Positions 33,737 to 41,999 of a stretch of 64,000 nucleotides of DNA are shown in pieces. Source of the DNA: Pseudonocardia sp. T1-2H (GTDB lineage: Bacteria; Actinomycetota; Actinomycetes; Mycobacteriales; Pseudonocardiaceae); the NCBI RefSeq assembly GCF_038039215.1, contig NZ_JBBPCL010000001.1:2418001-2482000 (forward strand), in the 5' to 3' direction. Every line of letters starts with the position of its first letter. Position 1 is the stretch's first letter. The notes beneath the pieces were generated by a model. It worked only from the letters and a program-made list of their open reading frames with translations. It made no database searches and was not told where the DNA came from. Made by a program: the position numbers and the translations under genes.

Positions 33737-33742
33737 ATTCTG
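33737..33742 (-). promoter_or_regulatory. Candidate -10 box of the cyclo-ligase operon
   Basis: CAGAAT on the minus strand is 6 nt before ATG 33730. It mirrors the CAGAAT of the divergent reductase gene. Confidence 0.5.
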
Positions 33743-33755
33743 CGCCTGCACGCTC

Positions 33756-33795
33756 GTGCGCGGAAATCGCTGCCGGAACAACGTCATCCGCGCAC
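33756..33795. repeat. 40-bp palindrome family, copy 4, inside a divergent promoter region
   Basis: It runs GTGCGCGG to CCGCGCAC in 40 nt, with CTC before and AGG after. An outer pair, ATTCTGCG at 33736 and CGCAGAAT at 33799, includes both -10 boxes. The element fills the space where both -35 boxes should be, so it cannot be a terminator here. Confidence 0.78.
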
Positions 33796-33800
33796 AGGCG

Positions 33801-33806
33801 CAGAAT
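33801..33806 (+). promoter_or_regulatory. Candidate -10 box of the molybdopterin reductase gene
   Basis: CAGAAT is followed 6 nt later by ATG 33813, giving a leaderless layout. Confidence 0.5.
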
Positions 33807-33812
33807 GCGGAG

Positions 33813-36080
33813 ATGATCCCGCACAGCTCGCACTGGGGCGCGTTCTCCGCCGAGCGGGTGGACGGCGAGCTGATCGTCCGGCCGCACCCCGACGACCCGA
33901 ACCCCTCGCCCCTGCTCCAGAACATCCCCGCCTCGCTCTCGCACCGGGCGCGGATCGCGAGCCCGGTGGTCCGGCGTGGGTGGCTCGCAGACGGCCCCGG
34001 GCCCGACGACCGGCGCGGGCGGGACGAGTTCGTGCAGGTGAGCTGGGACGAGGTGCTCGACCGGCTCGCCACCGAGCTGCGCCGGGTGTACGACGAGCAC
34101 GGCCCGCGGGCGGTCTACGGCGGCTCCTACGGCTGGGCCAGCGCCGGCCGCTTCCACCACGCGCAGGGCCAGCTGCACCGCTTCCTCGCCCTGGCCGGGG
34201 GCTACACCCGCTCGGTCAACACCTACAGCGGCGGCGCGGCGGAGGTCCTGCTCCCGCACGTCCTGGGCCCGTTCGACTCGGTGACCCGCTCGGTCGTCAC
34301 CTGGGACCAGCTCGCCGCGCACACGGACACGGTCCTCGCGTTCGGCGGGATGGCGCTGAAGAACTCGACCGTCGGCGCGGGTGGCGTCAGCCGGCACGTC
34401 GAGCGGGACGCGATGCGCGCGGCGAAGGCCCGTGGCACGGAGTTCGTCCTGGTCGGGCCGCTGCGCGCGGACCTGTCCGAGGACGTCGACGCGCGGTGGC
34501 TGCCGATCGAGCCCGGTACGGACACGGCGCTGATGCTCGGCCTCGCGCACACGCTGCTGGTCGACGGCCTGCACGACCGCGCGTTCCTGCACACGCACAC
34601 CGCGGGCTGGCCGGAGTTCGAGGCGTATCTGCAGGACAAGGACGCCGCCTGGGCGTCGGCGATCTGCGGCGTCCAGGCGGCCGACATCCGCCGGCTCGCC
34701 CGCACGATCGCCCGGGGCCGCACGTTGATCACGGTGTCGCAGTCGCTGCAGCGCGCCGAGCACGGCGAGCAGCCCGTCTGGGCCGGTCTCGCGCTCGCGG
34801 CGATGCTCGGCCAGATCGGGCTCCCGGGCGGCGGCTTCGTCTACGGGCTCGGCTCGCTCGCCCACTACGGCCGCCCGCGCAACGCCGTCCCGGTCCCGAC
34901 GATGGTCCGTACGGTCAACCCCGTGCGGGACTTCATCCCCGTCGCCCGGGTCGCGGACATGCTGCTGCACCCCGGCGAGCCCTACGAGTACAACGGCGAG
35001 CACCGCACCTACCCGGACACGAAGCTCGTCTACTGGTGCGGCGGCAACCCGTTCCACCATCACCAGGACCTGAACCGGCTGCGCCGCGCCGTCGCCCGCG
35101 TCGACACGTTCGTCGTGCACGAGCCCGCCTGGACCGCCACCGCCCGGCACGCGGACGTCGTCCTGCCCGCCACGGTGACGCTCGAACGCGAGGACATCGG
35201 CGCGGGCGGGACGGACCCGCTGGTCGTCGCCATGCGCCGGGCCGCGGCCCCGTTCGGCGAGGCCCGGGACGACTACGCGATCTTCTCCGCCCTGGCCGCT
35301 CGGCTCGGTTTCACCGACGGGTTCACCGAGGGCCGCACCGCCCGTGAATGGCTCGAACACCTCTGGCTCCGCACGCAGAAGGCGCTGGCGGGCAAGGGTT
35401 TCCCGGCTCCCGACTTCGAGGAGTTCTGGGCGGCGGGGGAGTGGCGGCTCCCGTCCGGACCCGACGACGGGGGCGTGCTCGCGTCGTTCCGGACCGATCC
35501 CGAGGGCCGCCCGCTGCACACGCCCAGCGGGCGGATCGAGATCGGATCGGCGACCATCGCCGGCTTCGGCTACGACGACTGCCCCGGCCACCCGGCCTGG
35601 CTCGAGCCGACGGAGGCGCCGGACGAGCGGCACCCGCTCCGGCTCGTCGCCAACCAGCCCGCGACCCGGCTGCACTCCCAGCTGGACTTCGGCGCGACGA
35701 GCGCGGCCGCGAAGGTCCGCGGACGGGAGGTCGTCCGGGTGCACCCGGACGACGCGGCGGCCCGCGGGATCCTCGACGGGGACGTGGTCCGTCTGCACAA
35801 CGACCGCGGCGCCTGCCTGGCCGCGGCCCGGATCACCGACGACGTCCGGCGCGGCGTGGTGCAGCTGCCGACCGGTGCCTGGTACTCCCCCCTCGACCCC
35901 GACGATCCGACGGCCCTCTGCGTGCACGGCAACCCGAACGTGCTGACCAGGGACGTCGGCAGCTCGCGACTCGCGCAGGGCTGCACCGGTCAGCTGACGG
36001 TCGTGCAGCTCAGCCGCTGGGAGGGGGAGGTCCCGCCGGTCCGGGCGCACGAGCCGCCCGCCGTGCGGGGCACGGGGTAG
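33813..36080 (+). CDS. Molybdopterin-dependent reductase (biotin sulfoxide/TMAO reductase type)
   Basis: This is a 755-residue protein of the DMSO-reductase family. HWGAFSAERVDGELIV at the N-terminus, YGGSYGWASAGRFHHAQGQL (Mo-Ser region), GGNPFHHHQDLNRLRRA and the C-terminal cofactor-binding domain (LVANQPATRLHSQLDFG) match BisC/TorZ-type enzymes. There is no N-terminal 4Fe-4S motif, consistent with the BisC branch. No Tat signal is visible, so it is likely cytoplasmic and may repair oxidised biotin or methionine. It is monocistronic and divergent from the cyclo-ligase operon. Confidence 0.9.
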   Translation: MIPHSSHWGAFSAERVDGELIVRPHPDDPNPSPLLQNIPASLSHRARIASPVVRRGWLADGPGPDDRRGRDEFVQVSWDEVLDRLATELRRVYDEHGPRAVYGGSYGWASAGRFHHAQGQLHRFLALAGGYTRSVNTYSGGAAEVLLPHVLGPFDSVTRSVVTWDQLAAHTDTVLAFGGMALKNSTVGAGGVSRHVERDAMRAAKARGTEFVLVGPLRADLSEDVDARWLPIEPGTDTALMLGLAHTLLVDGLHDRAFLHTHTAGWPEFEAYLQDKDAAWASAICGVQAADIRRLARTIARGRTLITVSQSLQRAEHGEQPVWAGLALAAMLGQIGLPGGGFVYGLGSLAHYGRPRNAVPVPTMVRTVNPVRDFIPVARVADMLLHPGEPYEYNGEHRTYPDTKLVYWCGGNPFHHHQDLNRLRRAVARVDTFVVHEPAWTATARHADVVLPATVTLEREDIGAGGTDPLVVAMRRAAAPFGEARDDYAIFSALAARLGFTDGFTEGRTAREWLEHLWLRTQKALAGKGFPAPDFEEFWAAGEWRLPSGPDDGGVLASFRTDPEGRPLHTPSGRIEIGSATIAGFGYDDCPGHPAWLEPTEAPDERHPLRLVANQPATRLHSQLDFGATSAAAKVRGREVVRVHPDDAAARGILDGDVVRLHNDRGACLAAARITDDVRRGVVQLPTGAWYSPLDPDDPTALCVHGNPNVLTRDVGSSRLAQGCTGQLTVVQLSRWEGEVPPVRAHEPPAVRGTG

Positions 36081-36087
36081 CCGCGGG

Positions 36088-36792
36088 TCAGCGGTCGCGC
36101 TCGGCCCAGGCGTGGATGCGGTCCTCGGGACGGCGAATCGCGTCCAGCCTCCGCACCGCGGCGACCAGTTCGGGATCGGCGCGATGCTCCGCGACGGCGC
36201 GCTCGGCGGCGGCCAGCTCGGCCGCGGCGACCTGGTCCGAGGTGCTGTTGTCCAGGTCGTTGCCGCCGATCCGGGCGAACTCGCCGCCCTCGGCGTCCTC
36301 GGGCGAACGGCCACGCTCGACGTTGTACGGGTTGTCCGCCGGCAGCCGTCCGGTGAACCGGCCGTAGGCGCCCACGCAGAGCAGGAGACCGCCGACGATC
36401 AGGCTGAAGATCACGTTCGGCATCCGGAACGCGAGGAGGTTCAGCTTCGAGTCCAGCACCAGCACGTTGGCGAGGCCGGACAGCAGGAACAACGCGCCGA
36501 CCACCATCTCGATCGTCGAGGCCGTCCGGCCGCCGCAGACGCCCGCGACGATCAGGATCGCGCCGGACACCACGGAGACCACCGAGAGCAGGCCGTTCGA
36601 GGACAGGCCGAGCACCGGCGCCCCCATGGTGGAGAAGAAGTCCAGCCGCTGGACGAGGCCGAGGACGGCGAAGACCCACAGGCCCAGCCCGATCGCCACG
36701 GACCCGGTGCGGTGGATCCGGTCCAGCCTCGTCCGGGAGACCCCGGTCGTCTCGGAACCACCGGTGGCGGCGGTTGTCGTGCGTGCGCTCAT
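36088..36792 (-). CDS. DUF4383 membrane protein
   Basis: This is a 234-residue protein with a Thr-rich N-terminus, four hydrophobic segments (about residues 30-140) and a long charged C-terminal tail rich in Ala, Glu and Arg (NSTSDQVAAAELAAAERAVAEH). This is the layout of DUF4383 proteins, whose function is unknown. I chose ATG 36792 because GAGGAGG lies 7 nt upstream. Confidence 0.85.
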   Translation of the reverse strand: MSARTTTAATGGSETTGVSRTRLDRIHRTGSVAIGLGLWVFAVLGLVQRLDFFSTMGAPVLGLSSNGLLSVVSVVSGAILIVAGVCGGRTASTIEMVVGALFLLSGLANVLVLDSKLNLLAFRMPNVIFSLIVGGLLLCVGAYGRFTGRLPADNPYNVERGRSPEDAEGGEFARIGGNDLDNSTSDQVAAAELAAAERAVAEHRADPELVAAVRRLDAIRRPEDRIHAWAERDR

Positions 36793-36872
36793 CACGTCCT
36801 CCTCGAGCAGTGCCCGAGGAGGGAGTGTCCCGTTGTGAATCGGGTCAAACCTTGTTCACAGGGAGGATCCGG

Positions 36873-37130
36873 TCAGTGGTTCCGGAGGGCCTCGATGAGC
36901 TCGTCCTTCGACATGTCCGACCGGCCGTCGACCCCGATCTCCTTGGCCCGCTGGTACAGCTCGTCCTTGGTCATGTCGTCGTAGCTGCCGGCCTTCCCGC
37001 CGCGCTTCCCGACCTCGCCCTTCCCGTCCCGGGCCGCGGCGTTGGCGATCCGGGCGGCCTTCTCCTTGGAGTTGCCCTCGTCCCGGAGCTCTTCGTACAT
37101 TTTCTCGTTCTTGATGCTGGCGTTCGGCAT
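36873..37130 (-). CDS. Small Rho-N/SAP-like protein
   Basis: This is an 85-residue protein: MPNASIKNEKMYEELRDEGNS, a Lys/Arg/Gly-rich middle, and a C-terminal helix-extended-loop-helix (DDMTKDELYQRAKEIGVDG, then MSKDELIEALRNH) resembling the Rho N-terminal or SAP fold, likely nucleic-acid binding. Similar small proteins are common in actinomycetes and often stress-induced, but the role is not established. Confidence 0.8.
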   Translation of the reverse strand: MPNASIKNEKMYEELRDEGNSKEKAARIANAAARDGKGEVGKRGGKAGSYDDMTKDELYQRAKEIGVDGRSDMSKDELIEALRNH

Positions 37131-37195
37131 GCCGGGGAGTACCCCGACAGGCCCAGCGCGACACCACCTGTCGGCGTAGCGCCTCGTCCGGTGGC

Positions 37196-38239
37196 TCAGG
37201 CCTGCGGCCGCACGTAGCCCGCGAGCGGCGGCTCCGCGGCGGTGTGCGGGTAGAGCCCCGCGGAGTCCGCCAGGATCGCCGCGGCGTGCGCGAAGTCCGT
37301 CGGGAAGGTCACCGGGTTCACCCCGGGCATGAAGGGCGCGACGCAGACGGACGGGGCGATCCGGCCCGGGTCGGCCGGCCCGTCGTGGGTCAGCGCGTCG
37401 AGGGCGAGGGCCCAGGCCACCGCATCGGACGTCCCGGTACTGAGGTGGTCCGCGGGGTGCGCGAGGCAGATGTCCTGGAGCGCGACGTTCGTGACGTCGC
37501 CGCCGTCGTCGGCGAGGTCCGATCCGGCCGGCTGGGGCGTGACCACCTCGTCGGTGAGCGTGTAGACGTTCGTGTAGTCGACGCCGGGGAACGTCTGGCG
37601 GCCGGAGTTGAGCGCGGCGAGGAAGGCGGAACCGGTGCGCTGCTGCCAGAAGGAGGGCGCGCACGTCGGGGCGCAGACGCCGACGGCGGCCAGCGTCCCG
37701 TCGTTGCTCGGGGCCAGCCCGACGACGTCGGAGACGAGGTCCCGGGTGTCCGGCCAGAAGCGCAGGGCCCAGCGGCCGACCATCCCGCCCTGGCTGTGGC
37801 CGAGGAGGGCGACGTCGCGGTTCGCGCGGCGGGCCATCGTCCGGATCGCGTACACGACGTACTCGCCGCGGACCTGGACGTCGGCCATGTTCCGGCCCGG
37901 CGAGGTCGAGGTGCACCACGGGATCCCGGCCGCGGTGAGGGCGGGCTCGTAGTTCCAGCCGAAGTTCTCCGGCGGGTCGAGGGTGGTGCCCGACAGCAGC
38001 AGGACCGGGTTCTCGTCCGCGTCGCCGAGGTGGTCGAGCGGCACCGAGCAGTGCAGGCTCGCGGCCAGCACGTCGTCGGGAACCGAGAGGTCCGGGCCGT
38101 CCTGGTCGAGCGGGGCGAACTCGCCGGTGTCCGGGTCGGGGAGGAACGGCAGCAGCGGATCGGCCGAGGCCGTCCCGGCGAGCAGGCCGGCGCCGAGCAC
38201 GGCGACGATCACGGACACGACGAGACTGCGGCGGCGCAC
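37196..38239 (-). CDS. Secreted lipase/alpha-beta hydrolase
   Basis: This is a 347-residue protein with a signal peptide (MRRRSLVVSVIVAVLGAGLL, ASA cleavage site) and a lipase domain containing the nucleophile elbow ALLGHSQGGMVGRW (Ser) and several Cys likely in disulfides (GVCAPTCAPSF). It resembles actinomycete lipases of the CALB-like type. Start GTG 38239 has GAGGAGG. It should be exported and act on extracellular esters. Confidence 0.87.
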   Translation of the reverse strand: MRRRSLVVSVIVAVLGAGLLAGTASADPLLPFLPDPDTGEFAPLDQDGPDLSVPDDVLAASLHCSVPLDHLGDADENPVLLLSGTTLDPPENFGWNYEPALTAAGIPWCTSTSPGRNMADVQVRGEYVVYAIRTMARRANRDVALLGHSQGGMVGRWALRFWPDTRDLVSDVVGLAPSNDGTLAAVGVCAPTCAPSFWQQRTGSAFLAALNSGRQTFPGVDYTNVYTLTDEVVTPQPAGSDLADDGGDVTNVALQDICLAHPADHLSTGTSDAVAWALALDALTHDGPADPGRIAPSVCVAPFMPGVNPVTFPTDFAHAAAILADSAGLYPHTAAEPPLAGYVRPQA

Positions 38240-38432
38240 GGGTCCTCCTCGGGCCGCGCCCCACGGTGGGCGCGATTACCGAGGAGTAACGACTCACATG
38301 ATGATCGGTGACGTCCCGTCTCGGGCCCGCGGGTCGGCACTCTCTCCGTCGTCCGAACCCACCTACCGGTGGACGGGGATGTGCGTCTCGGCCTACCGGA
38401 AGTGCCGACTCGCGGGTGGGTAGGGTTGAACG
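38240..38432. other. Divergent intergenic region, lipase/hisA
   Basis: This 193-nt region holds no gene. It contains the hisA -10 box at 38421. I see no convincing operator or attenuator. Confidence 0.4.
38421..38426 (+). promoter_or_regulatory. Candidate -10 box of the his operon
   Basis: TAGGGT is 6 nt before the hisA GTG at 38433, a leaderless layout. Confidence 0.5.
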
Positions 38433-39182
38433 GTGAGTTTCACGTTGCTTCCCGCGGTCGATGTCGCCGACGGCCAGGCCGTCCGTCTCGTGCAGGGGGA
38501 GGCCGGGACCGAGACCGGGTACGGCGCGCCCCTCGAGGCCGCGATGAACTGGCAGCGCGACGGTGCCGAGTGGATCCACCTGGTGGACCTCGACGCGGCG
38601 TTCGGCAAGGGCTCCAACGCGGAGCTGCTCGCCGAGGTCGTGGGCAAGCTGGACGTCAAGGTCGAGCTGTCCGGCGGCATCCGGGACGACGAGTCCCTGG
38701 CCCGCGCGCTCTCGACCGGCTGCACCCGGGTCAACCTGGGCACCGCCGCCCTGGAGAACCCCGAGTGGTGCGCCAAGGTCGTCGGCGAGCACGGGGACAA
38801 GATCGCCGTCGGGCTGGACGTCAAGATCATCGACGGGCGGCACCGGCTGGCCGCGCGCGGCTGGACCACCGACGGCGGGGACCTCTGGGAGACCCTGGCG
38901 CGCATGGACCGCGACGGGGTCGCCCGCTACGTCGTCACCGACGTCAGCAAGGACGGGACGCTGCAAGGGCCGAACGTCGAGCTGCTCAAGCAGGTCGCGG
39001 CCGCCACCCCGGCCCCCGTGATCGCGTCCGGCGGGATCTCCACGGTGGACGATCTGGTCGGGCTCGCGCAGGCCGCGGCCGACGGAGCGAACATCGAGGG
39101 CTCCATCGTCGGCAAGGCGCTCTACGCCGGCCGGTTCACGCTGCCCGAGGCGCTGCGCGCGGTCCGGGCGGTGGGTGCCTGA
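38433..39182 (+). CDS. hisA: Phosphoribosyl isomerase A (HisA, likely PriA bifunctional with TrpF)
   Basis: This 249-residue (beta/alpha)8 barrel starts [18 protein letters not shown] (catalytic Asp) and has [19 protein letters not shown] and [14 protein letters not shown]. In actinomycetes this enzyme (PriA) isomerises both the histidine intermediate ProFAR and the tryptophan intermediate PRA. No trpF gene is present near trpC/trpB/trpA here, which fits the dual role. First gene of hisA-hisF-hisI. Confidence 0.95.
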   Translation: MSFTLLPAVDVADGQAVRLVQGEAGTETGYGAPLEAAMNWQRDGAEWIHLVDLDAAFGKGSNAELLAEVVGKLDVKVELSGGIRDDESLARALSTGCTRVNLGTAALENPEWCAKVVGEHGDKIAVGLDVKIIDGRHRLAARGWTTDGGDLWETLARMDRDGVARYVVTDVSKDGTLQGPNVELLKQVAAATPAPVIASGGISTVDDLVGLAQAAADGANIEGSIVGKALYAGRFTLPEALRAVRAVGA

Positions 39183-39183
39183 C

Positions 39184-39954
39184 ATGGGGGTCGCGATCCG
39201 TGTCATCCCCTGCCTGGACGTCGACGCCGGGCGGGTCGTCAAGGGCGTCAACTTCAAGGAGCTCCGGGACGCCGGGGACCCGGTCGAGATGGCCGCGGTC
39301 TACGACGCCGAGGGCGCGGACGAGCTGACGTTCCTGGACGTCACGGCGTCCTCCGGCGAGCGCGCGACGATGGTCGACGTCGTCCGACGCACCGCCGAGC
39401 AGGTCTTCATCCCGCTGACGGTCGGGGGCGGCATCCGCACGCCGGACGACGTGGACCGGATGCTGCGCGCGGGTGCGGACAAGGTCAGCGTCAACACCGC
39501 CGCGATCGCCCGCCCGGAGCTGCTGGGCGAGATGGCGCGGCGCTTCGGCTCGCAGTGCATCGTGCTCTCCGTCGACGCGCGCCGCGTGGTCGACGGGCCG
39601 CCCACGCCGTCGGGCTTCGAGGTCACGACGCACGGCGGGCGCACGGGCACCGGGATCGACGCCGTCGAGTGGGCGATGCGGGGACAGGACCTGGGCGTCG
39701 GCGAGATCCTGCTCAACTCGATGGACGCGGACGGCACCCGGGCCGGGTTCGACCTCGAGCTGATCGAGAAGACCCGGGCCGTCGTGGCCCTCCCGGTGAT
39801 CGCCAGCGGCGGCGCGGGCGCCCTCGAGCACTTCCCGCCGGCCGTCCGGGCCGGGGCGGACGCCGTGCTCGCCGCGAGCGTCTTCCACTTCGGACAGCTG
39901 CGGATCGGCGAGGTCAAGGACGCGCTGCGCGCGGATCACGTGGAGGTCCGATGA
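39184..39954 (+). CDS. hisF: Imidazole glycerol phosphate synthase cyclase subunit
   Basis: This is a 256-residue barrel with [17 protein letters not shown] (catalytic Asp), [25 protein letters not shown] (second catalytic Asp) and [13 protein letters not shown]. It uses ammonia from HisH to make IGP and AICAR. ATG 39184 is 1 nt after the hisA stop. HisH is not in the window. Confidence 0.96.
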   Translation: MGVAIRVIPCLDVDAGRVVKGVNFKELRDAGDPVEMAAVYDAEGADELTFLDVTASSGERATMVDVVRRTAEQVFIPLTVGGGIRTPDDVDRMLRAGADKVSVNTAAIARPELLGEMARRFGSQCIVLSVDARRVVDGPPTPSGFEVTTHGGRTGTGIDAVEWAMRGQDLGVGEILLNSMDADGTRAGFDLELIEKTRAVVALPVIASGGAGALEHFPPAVRAGADAVLAASVFHFGQLRIGEVKDALRADHVEVR

Positions 39955-40301
39955 GGGTCGAGACGTCCGAGCTGGACCCGGCCGTCGCCGCCCGGCTGAC
40001 GCGGAACGCGGACGGGCTGGTGTGCGCGGTCGTGCAGCAGCGGGGGACCAACGAGGTCCTGATGGTCGCCTGGATGGACGACGAGGCCCTGCACCGCACG
40101 CTGACCACGGGCCGCGGCACGTACTGGTCGCGTTCGCGCGAGGAGTACTGGGTCAAGGGGGACACCTCGGGCCACGTGCAGCACGTGCACGAGGTCCGGC
40201 TGGACTGCGACGGGGACGCGGTGCTCGTCGTCGTGGACCAGGAGGGCCCGGCCTGCCACACCGGCGCCCGCACCTGCTTCGACGCGGACCGCCTGCTCTG
40301 A
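39951..40301 (+). CDS. hisI: Phosphoribosyl-AMP cyclohydrolase
   Basis: This is a 116-residue protein with [35 protein letters not shown] and the zinc-ligand Cys in CDGDAVLV and [10 protein letters not shown]. It opens the PR-AMP ring in histidine synthesis. HisE is not fused. ATG 39951 overlaps the hisF stop (ATGA). Confidence 0.96.
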   Translation: MRVETSELDPAVAARLTRNADGLVCAVVQQRGTNEVLMVAWMDDEALHRTLTTGRGTYWSRSREEYWVKGDTSGHVQHVHEVRLDCDGDAVLVVVDQEGPACHTGARTCFDADRLL

Positions 40302-40307
40302 CCGCTC

Positions 40308-40339
40308 ACGCACGGGGTGCGACCGGTGAGCCCGTGCGT
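40308..40339. terminator. Bidirectional hairpin between hisI and the MpaB gene
   Basis: ACGCACGGG at 40308-40316 pairs perfectly with CCCGTGCGT at 40331-40339 across a 14-nt loop. It touches the stop codon of the convergent gene. Confidence 0.65.
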
Positions 40340-41241
40340 CAACGGGCGGGTGGTGCCATGACCCAGCGGATCCCCCGGGTGACGAGCCCGCCCGCCGCGC
40401 GGACGGCGGTCTGCTCGACCAGCGGCAGGTAGGGCAGGTGCAGGGGAGGCCTGGCCCAGCGGGGGAGCAGGGCCACCGCCGCCGCTGCGAGCAGGGCGTA
40501 CGGCGCGCGGGCGACGAGCGGCAGCGGCGGGTTCAACAGCAGGAACCGGGCGGTCGAGCGGGCTTCGGGCGTGCCCTCCAGCTCCGGGCGGAACCCCTCC
40601 AGCCTCGCGGCCAGATCGGCTTCCGTCTCCGGCGGGTCGGGCACCCCGAGCTCGCGGGCGATGCGGGCGGTGTCCGCCACGTAGCCGTCGCGGCCCTCCT
40701 GGTCCAGCGGCGCGGTGCCGTAGCGGCTGTGCGCGCGCAGGAAGCTGTCGATCTCCGCGAGGTGCACCCACTCGAGCAGGTGCGGGTCCGATGCCGAGTA
40801 CGGCCGCCCGTCCGGTGCCGTTCCCCTGACGGCCGCGTGCACGGACCTGATCCGCTCGATGGTCGCGCGGGCCTCGGCCTCGGGACCGAACGTCGTCGAG
40901 GCGAGGAAGTAGCTGGTGCGGGCGAGCCGGCCCCACGGGTCCCCGCGGTAGCCGGAGTGCCCCGCGACGCCGGCCATCGCCAACGGGTGCAGGGACTGCA
41001 GGAGCAGCGCCCGGAGCCCCCCGACGAACATCGACGCGTCCCCGTGCACCGCCCGGATCGGGCGGTCCTCGCCGAACCAGCGCGGGCCGGGCGCCTCGTG
41101 GATCCGGACGCGGCGCTGCGGGCCCTCGGCGCCGGCGACCTTCTCGAACACGCCGGCACCGAGCCGGGCCCGCAGATCGGACACACCCGCCGGGAGACTC
41201 ACCACGACCCCATCATGCGACCGCTCCCCGGCGGCGGCCAC
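40339..41241 (-). CDS. DUF2236 oxygenase (MpaB family)
   Basis: This is a 300-residue protein with VHGDASMFVGGLRALLLQSLHPLAMAGVAGHS, DPWGRLARTSYFLASTTFG and HLLEWVHLAEIDSFLRAHSRYG. The His residues fit the heme-binding positions of latex-clearing/MpaB-type oxygenases. GTG 41241 is used, but a GTG at 41205 would be an alternative start. It lies with a TetR gene on the strand opposite to the his/trp genes. Confidence 0.85.
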   Translation of the reverse strand: MAAAGERSHDGVVVSLPAGVSDLRARLGAGVFEKVAGAEGPQRRVRIHEAPGPRWFGEDRPIRAVHGDASMFVGGLRALLLQSLHPLAMAGVAGHSGYRGDPWGRLARTSYFLASTTFGPEAEARATIERIRSVHAAVRGTAPDGRPYSASDPHLLEWVHLAEIDSFLRAHSRYGTAPLDQEGRDGYVADTARIARELGVPDPPETEADLAARLEGFRPELEGTPEARSTARFLLLNPPLPLVARAPYALLAAAAVALLPRWARPPLHLPYLPLVEQTAVRAAGGLVTRGIRWVMAPPAR

Positions 41242-41266
41242 CCGATGATCCGCGGACCGGCCCGGC

Positions 41267-41904
41267 TCACCCGTCGAGGGATCCGGTAAGGTAGCGCTGG
41301 ATCGTCGGCGCGATCGCCGCGACGACCGCCGGGTGGTCGGCGGAGGCCAGCGGTTCGAGCCGCAAGACGTAGCGGACCATCCCGAGGCCGAGGATCTGGG
41401 TCGCGCAGAGCGCCGCGCGCTCGTCCGGCCGGTCCGGGGCCACCGTGCCGACGAAGCGGCCGAGGATCACCCCCGACACGAACTCTCGCATCATCCGCGC
41501 GGCGTCCGGGTGCGCGGCGACGCTGCGGATCATCGCGACCAGCGGGCCGCCCCCGCTCCGTCCCAGACCTGCAGGAACATCGCCACGATCCGCTCGCCGA
41601 TCTGCTCCGGATCCCCCGGCAGGACCTGCGCCATGATCGCCTCGGGGTCCACCGGAAGGTCCAGTGAGGCGGTGAAGAGGGCGTCCTTGCCGCCGAACCA
41701 GTGGTTGACCATGGCCGCGTCGACGCCCGCGCGGTCCGCGATGCGCCGGACCGTCGCGCCCTCGTAGCCGCGCTCGGCGAACTCCGACCGGGCCGCGGCC
41801 AGCAGGGCCTCGCGGGTGTCCGCCCCGCCGGCCCGCCTCCCGCGACGCCGACCGGGGGGTGCGGCGTCGGCGGGATCCGGAGGGGAAGGACGGGATGCGG
41901 ACAC
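41267..41904 (-). CDS. TetR-family regulator, interrupted by a 1-nt frameshift
   Basis: The N-terminal half from GTG 41904 has a clear TetR helix-turn-helix ([28 protein letters not shown]) and runs to MFLQVWDG. The C-terminal half ([20 protein letters not shown] through YLTGSLDG) continues in another frame. One extra base in the five-C run at 41550-41554 restores a 212-residue protein. GAAGAT lies 6 nt upstream of the GTG. It is next to the MpaB gene and likely regulates it. Confidence 0.82.
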
Positions 41905-41987
41905 GGGTCCATCTTCGCCGACCCGGTGCAGCGGCGGCGCAGGGAGGCCGTTCACCGCCCGCTCGACCGGTCCCGTCCGGGACGGGC

Positions 41988-41993
41988 GACAAT
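41988..41993 (+). promoter_or_regulatory. Candidate -10 box of trpE
   Basis: GACAAT is 6 nt before the trpE ATG at 42000, a leaderless layout. I see no Trp-rich leader peptide or attenuator hairpin upstream. Confidence 0.5.
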
Positions 41994-41999
41994 GGCCCG

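Noticed and set aside
36838..36872. SigB-type promoter (GTTT and GGGACA) upstream of the DUF4383 gene
   Set aside because: The match to GGGTAT is too weak to claim.
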